Source: Phycisphaerae bacterium (GTDB lineage: Bacteria > Planctomycetota > Phycisphaerae > JAJVII01). From it: a stretch of 64,000 bases of DNA. The position numbers were made by a program, and so were the translations under genes. This document shows positions 60,952 to 64,000 of this stretch, piece by piece. Position 1 is the first letter of the stretch. Every line of letters begins with the position of its first letter. Location: the NCBI GenBank assembly GCA_022072085.1, contig JAJVII010000012.1:91339-155338 (forward strand). The letters run 5' to 3'. The notes beneath the pieces are model-generated. The model had not been told where the DNA came from. It did not search any database and was given only the letters and a program-made list of their open reading frames with translations.

Positions 60952-61497
60952 ATGTCCAACGTCGAAGAGACCATCCACCTTCTCGTCGCCCCCGTCGTCA
61001 TGATCTCCGGCTGCGGCCTGCTCTGCCTGGCACTATATGCGCGGATGGCGGCCGTCATCAGCCGGGCACGCGCGTTTAACAAGGAACGGCTGGATCTGTT
61101 GGCCGGTCTGGCGGACTTGCCGCCGAACGGACCGCTCTTCCTCAACCACCGTGGCCGAGCCACCATGCTTCACGACCAGGTCGGGCTGATCCTCGGCCGG
61201 GTCCGACTCATCCGCGCATCGCTGGTGCTGCTGATGGCGACGGTCATCTGCATGCTGGCCTGCTCGCTGGCCCTTGGCCTCTCGCTGTTCGCATCAAAAT
61301 GGGCGGCAGTGGGGCTGGGGCTGTTCGTGGTCGGCACGGCCAGCGAGATAGCCGGCGCAGGCCTGGCATTGTTGGAGTTGACCCGCGCTTTGGACTCGGT
61401 GGTGCTGGAGTACGACCGCATCGAGGCGACCGATCCGCCCCCGCCGACCTGGAATGCGCCCGCGGTTCAAAGCAACATCGACTACAGTACCAGATGA
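60952..61497 (+). CDS. DUF2721 membrane protein
   Basis: A 181-residue protein from ATG 60952. The DUF2721 signature is at the start: IHLLVAPVVMISGCGLLCLA then LYARMAAVISRARAF. Two more hydrophobic segments follow (LVLLMATVICMLACSLALGL and WAAVGLGLFVVGTASEI), three in all, ending with a soluble acidic tail. Function unknown. It is alone between the relic at 60364-60860 and IS debris. The gap 61498-61604 has no gene. Confidence 0.85.
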   Translation: MSNVEETIHLLVAPVVMISGCGLLCLALYARMAAVISRARAFNKERLDLLAGLADLPPNGPLFLNHRGRATMLHDQVGLILGRVRLIRASLVLLMATVICMLACSLALGLSLFASKWAAVGLGLFVVGTASEIAGAGLALLELTRALDSVVLEYDRIEATDPPPPTWNAPAVQSNIDYSTR

Positions 61498-61604
61498 ACG
61501 CGGATCGCATGGCCCGATAGCTGACATGTCCCCCGTGCGATCACTGATTCCCTTCACCACCGGTCGCATCAAGGAGGCCCAGAGCGAAGTCGAAGAGACG
61601 CCCC

Positions 61605-61736
61605 ATGATCACCGGCCAACCGAAGAACCTTGCGTCCTTGGCGGACCTGTCCTGCATTTGGATCGATCGGGTGCATCAGGTCAAGCCGAGCCGCGAGATC
61701 ATCCTGGACCTGGACAGCCCGGTCAGCCCCGGGTGA
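61605..61736 (+). mobile_element. IS1380-family transposase fragment
   Basis: A 43-codon frame (ATG 61605 to TGA 61734-61736) reading KNLASLADLSCIWIDRVHQV and then REIILDLDSPVSPG. It resembles the stretch of IS1380-type transposases around the DDE catalytic aspartate ('L..l...wiDrv...P..iilDiDsS.sp'). The rest of the transposase is missing on both sides, so it is a short relic. No terminal repeats are seen. Confidence 0.55.
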
Positions 61737-61889
61737 TCACAGCGACGCCTGGCGATCACGGGCGGGCGCCCCTCGGCCCGACGGGCCCTGATACTCGGCA
61801 CCACGTGTTCTTGAAGCGGGCCGAACCATGATGCGGGCCTTCCGCCCGCTGGGAGATGCGCCGCTTCTCTCGCCGCTCATAGCTCATGT

Positions 61890-62073
61890 CCATTCAATAT
61901 GTTAGAGACATTATAGTATGACATTCGCATGACGTAAGCCAAGCGAAGCAACATACCGCAAGACGAACAGAATACTCTTCTAGAAATATATCCGTTCTCG
62001 ATACTGTCTTAAGTTGCTGTACACCTGAGTGTTATATTTTATAAAAGTGGTTTGTCCTGGAATGTTTTGTATC
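61890..62073. other. AT-rich upstream region of the PEP-CTERM gene
   Basis: About 180 bp with much lower GC than the rest of the window, containing TATA-like runs, the word TGACGTAA at 61930-61937 and no gene. It lies directly upstream of the sigma-54 promoter at 62075-62090, where an activator would bind. Between the IS1380 relic (ending 61736) and here, 61737-61889 has nothing that I recognise. Confidence 0.5.
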
Positions 62074-62074
62074 T

Positions 62075-62090
62075 TGGCACGCCGTTTGCT
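62075..62090 (+). promoter_or_regulatory. sigma-54 (RpoN) promoter of the PEP-CTERM gene
   Basis: TGGCACG (62075-62081), CCGT, then TTGCT (62086-62090) match the -24/-12 consensus exactly, with GG and GC 12 bp apart. The predicted start near 62101 gives a leader of about 74 nt to ATG 62175. This matches the promoter before the other PEP-CTERM operon at 41189-41204. Confidence 0.8.
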
Positions 62091-62174
62091 TTGTATGTGA
62101 TCTTACCACTTGCTGCGTGCGGTGGGACGAACGAGCCGAGAGAGAGGAATCGCGAGTTTCCACGGGAGACTGCA

Positions 62175-63617
62175 ATGAACAGAGCAACGGTCCTGACGGT
62201 CATAACAGTGCTTCTGGCGATCTGCCTGCCGGCCCAGGCGGCGATAACGGCGACGTGGGACGGCGACACCAGCAACCTCTGGACGAACGGACTCAACTGG
62301 GTTGGCGGGGTGGCGCCGGTGACCGGGGACAGCGTCGTGTTCAACGCGTTGACCCCGAACATGCCGACAGACTTTGGAGGGGCGGGAGCGGCAACAGGCA
62401 CCCTCGCCAAGATCACAGTGAGCGCCGGCAGTTGGACCTTCGGGCAGACCGGTCAGACCCTGAACATAGCCAACGCAAGCACGCCGTTACTGGTCACCTC
62501 CGGGGGTAGTACCATTACGTTTAACTGCAGTTTCACGGCCCCAAGTAGCGGATCGAGGACCATTGAAGCCAGGAACAGCACGATAGTGTTCAACCAGGCC
62601 GTGAGCTTGACCAGCAGTGGTCAAACCGTAGTCACCTACTTCGGGACAGGTAACAACATGAACGGCACGTTCGTGTTCAACGCACCCGTGAACACATTTG
62701 CCGCGTCGGGGTCGCCCTCGGCCGGCGGCGTTACCGGCACAAGTAACGCCGGATCGATGAGCTTCTTCCAGCTCGGGACCGATAGCTTCCTCTCGACCGG
62801 CGGCATCCTTCTCGTCGGTACCAATAGAAACTTGACGGTCTACGCTGACAACATCGATCGAATCCTTGCCGTCGCGTCCAACATCATGCTGAGCGGTGGC
62901 TCGACATTGCATTTTGGCGACGCCACCAATACCTACGCCGGTGCATTGAATGTCACCTGCCTGATCAAGGAGGCCAATGGCGAGGTGGGCGGCATTGACA
63001 AGGCCGGCAACAGCGTGCTGAAGCTCAGCTATGCAACCGGCAACACCTACACGCAAGGGACCACCGTTCTGGGCGGCACGCTGCTGGCGGCCAACACCAG
63101 CGGGTCGGCCACCGGCACCGGCTTCGTGTGGGTCAAGAACGGCGCCAAGTTGGGTGGCGGCGGCTACATCACCGGCGCCACGACGGTCGATTCCGGCGGC
63201 CACCTGACCCCCGGCCAGAGCATCGGCACGCTCCACCTGGGCAGCGTGAACTTCCAGGGCGGCGCTGTCCTGGATCTGGAGTATGACGAGACGACCAGCG
63301 ACCTGGTCGATGCAACCAGCCTCTTCTTCGGGGCGACGGCGACGCTGAATCTGACCTGGGTCGGCGCCGGCGACGGGCCGACGGCGGACCTGGACCGCGT
63401 CCTGTTCAACTTCGGCGGAAGCGCCCCGACCAACCCGACCTGGACGATCAACGGCCTGCCCACAGGCGCCACCGGAGAGGTGACGATCCAGGGCAGCCAG
63501 GTGATTCTGCATCTGACGACTGCGACTGTGCCTGAGCCTGCCACGCTGGCGCTGCTGGCGTTGGGCGGGTTGATGGCGACCGGCGGAGCGCTGCGTCGCC
63601 GCAAGGCCGTCAGTTGA
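62175..63617 (+). CDS. PEP-CTERM surface protein with autotransporter-like beta-helix repeats
   Basis: A 480-residue exported protein with GGGAG upstream and signal peptide MNRATVLTVITVLLAICLPA. The N-terminal ATWDGDTSNLWTNGLNWVGG and the Thr/Asn/Gly/Ser-rich repeats are typical of proteins with autotransporter-associated beta-strand repeats; LSYATGNTYTQGTTVLGGTL followed by LAANTSGSATG is the clearest repeat. The C-terminal sorting signal is VPEPATLALLALGGLMATGG then ALRRRKAVS. It should be processed by an exosortase outside this window. It is transcribed from a sigma-54 promoter. Confidence 0.9.
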   Translation: MNRATVLTVITVLLAICLPAQAAITATWDGDTSNLWTNGLNWVGGVAPVTGDSVVFNALTPNMPTDFGGAGAATGTLAKITVSAGSWTFGQTGQTLNIANASTPLLVTSGGSTITFNCSFTAPSSGSRTIEARNSTIVFNQAVSLTSSGQTVVTYFGTGNNMNGTFVFNAPVNTFAASGSPSAGGVTGTSNAGSMSFFQLGTDSFLSTGGILLVGTNRNLTVYADNIDRILAVASNIMLSGGSTLHFGDATNTYAGALNVTCLIKEANGEVGGIDKAGNSVLKLSYATGNTYTQGTTVLGGTLLAANTSGSATGTGFVWVKNGAKLGGGGYITGATTVDSGGHLTPGQSIGTLHLGSVNFQGGAVLDLEYDETTSDLVDATSLFFGATATLNLTWVGAGDGPTADLDRVLFNFGGSAPTNPTWTINGLPTGATGEVTIQGSQVILHLTTATVPEPATLALLALGGLMATGGALRRRKAVS

Positions 63618-63639
63618 CAATCACCCTTGGTGTATAATC

Positions 63640-63671
63640 GGCCCGTTGCCTCCCTGGGGGGGCAACGGGCC
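63640..63671 (+). terminator. hairpin terminator between the PEP-CTERM gene and the sulfatase
   Basis: GGCCCGTTGCC (63640-63650) and GGCAACGGGCC (63661-63671) form 11 perfect pairs around a 10-nt loop. No T-run follows, so it may be a weak terminator or a stabilising hairpin. It lies 22 bp after the stop and 49 bp before the sulfatase start. Confidence 0.5.
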
Positions 63672-63720
63672 AGTCTATGTCCGGAGACCGGATCGGCCGC
63701 TGCATGGAGGCTTTCAGGCA

Positions 63721-64000
63721 ATGGTTGAACAGCCCGCGGAAGATCAGGGGCGGCTGTCCCGAAGGCAGTTTCTGGCCAGGAGCGGTTCAGCCGCCGTCGG
63801 AGCCCTGGCCGCATCAGGCCTCTTCGGCTCCGCCCTGGCCCTGGCTGCCGACGACGCCCCCGCGCCGACGACTCAGCCGGACGGGGCTCGGCCGAACATC
63901 GTCTTCATTCTCACCGACGACCAGCGCATCACCGACTTCGGCTGCTACGGCAACAAGAAGGCGATCACGCCGGTGGTCGACGCCCTGGCGGCCCGCGGCG
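63721..64000 (+). CDS. Tat-exported sulfatase, N-terminal part (cut by window edge)
   Basis: ATG 63721, with GGAGG 10 bases upstream, opens 93 visible residues. The N-terminus carries the twin-arginine motif SRRQFLARSG and a hydrophobic stretch of about 18 residues. The mature part begins PNIVFILTDDQRITDFGCYG, the arylsulfatase metal-binding start with the Asp-Asp pair. The CxPSR site for formylglycine lies beyond the window. Together with sulfotransferase, sat and cysC in the locus it suggests turnover of sulfated glycans, as is common in planctomycetes. Confidence 0.9.
   Translation, partial: MVEQPAEDQGRLSRRQFLARSGSAAVGALAASGLFGSALALAADDAPAPTTQPDGARPNIVFILTDDQRITDFGCYGNKKAITPVVDALAARG

Noticed and set aside
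63614..63638. TTGACA and TATAAT after the PEP-CTERM gene as a sulfatase promoter
   Set aside because: The spacer is only 13 bp, too short for a sigma-70 promoter; listed here because both hexamers are perfect.
1..64000. Exosortase, rRNA, tRNA or CRISPR array
   Set aside because: No exosortase-like membrane protein, no tRNA cloverleaf or rRNA sequence and no regularly spaced repeats were recognised in the window.

Overview
The window looks like a chromosomal stretch of a high-GC planctomycete, perhaps a Phycisphaerae-type lineage. The signs are four PEP-CTERM surface proteins, a Tat-exported sulfatase, several PQQ-type beta-propeller proteins, dockerin-like repeats and a DUF2961-type remnant. 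This placement is inference from gene content; no rRNA or tRNA gene was seen. The main theme is an exopolysaccharide and cell-surface locus, with a second theme of small aromatic or acyl metabolism.

Region by region. 1-1302 (-) holds an AMP-dependent ligase (cut by the window edge), an acyl carrier protein and a GNAT. 1585-6119 (+) holds an ACP, an FkbH-like glyceryl-loading enzyme and a heparinase II/III-like lyase. 6102-29574 (-) is a roughly 23 kb operon-like array. It opens with a NusG/RfaH-type factor and continues through wecB, a class II ribonucleotide reductase and a dTDP-deoxyaminosugar set (rmlB, rmlA, 2,3-dehydratase, Gfo/Idh/MocA ketoreductase, DegT aminotransferase, broken GNAT). 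After these come a PLP decarboxylase, sulfotransferase, formyltransferase, ATP-grasp ligase, Wzx flippase, Wzy-like polymerase, glycosyltransferases, an acetyltransferase and a bi-domain oxidoreductase. 29885-32032 (+) is sat-cysC, which can make PAPS for the sulfotransferase. 32227-40775 (-) is a nine-gene string: three PEP-CTERM proteins, two paralogous secreted subunits, a double Ig-like chaperone-like protein, a lone secretin, a lipoprotein and a small membrane protein. A consensus sigma-54 promoter lies upstream of it. 41398-43373 (-) is gmd-fcl (GDP-L-fucose).

43723-60137 (+) is a tightly overlapped 14-gene array. It contains three PQQ-propeller proteins, a PaaK-like acyl-CoA ligase, a LuxE-like adenylating protein, an aldehyde dehydrogenase, an iron alcohol dehydrogenase, a HemN/HemW-like radical SAM enzyme, a chorismate-lyase-like protein, a flavin halogenase-like protein, a DUF3311/sodium symporter pair, a 4HBT thioesterase and a small DMT-like membrane protein. 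It suggests production and modification of a hydroxybenzoate-type compound; the product is not identifiable. 60138-64000 holds IS remnants, a DUF2961 C-terminal relic, a DUF2721 protein, an AT-rich island, a sigma-54-driven PEP-CTERM protein and the start of a sulfatase.

How it fits together. The locus can supply UDP-ManNAc, dTDP-deoxysugars, GDP-fucose and PAPS, polymerise and flip a glycan, and decorate it by sulfation, acetylation and formylation, possibly with a glyceryl group. Surface proteins with PEP-CTERM tails are made under sigma-54 control. The best candidates for something undescribed are the chaperone-secretin-subunit operon (32.2-40.8 kb), the repeated hairpin leader elements inside the NusG-headed operon, and the aromatic/acyl operon (43.7-60.1 kb).
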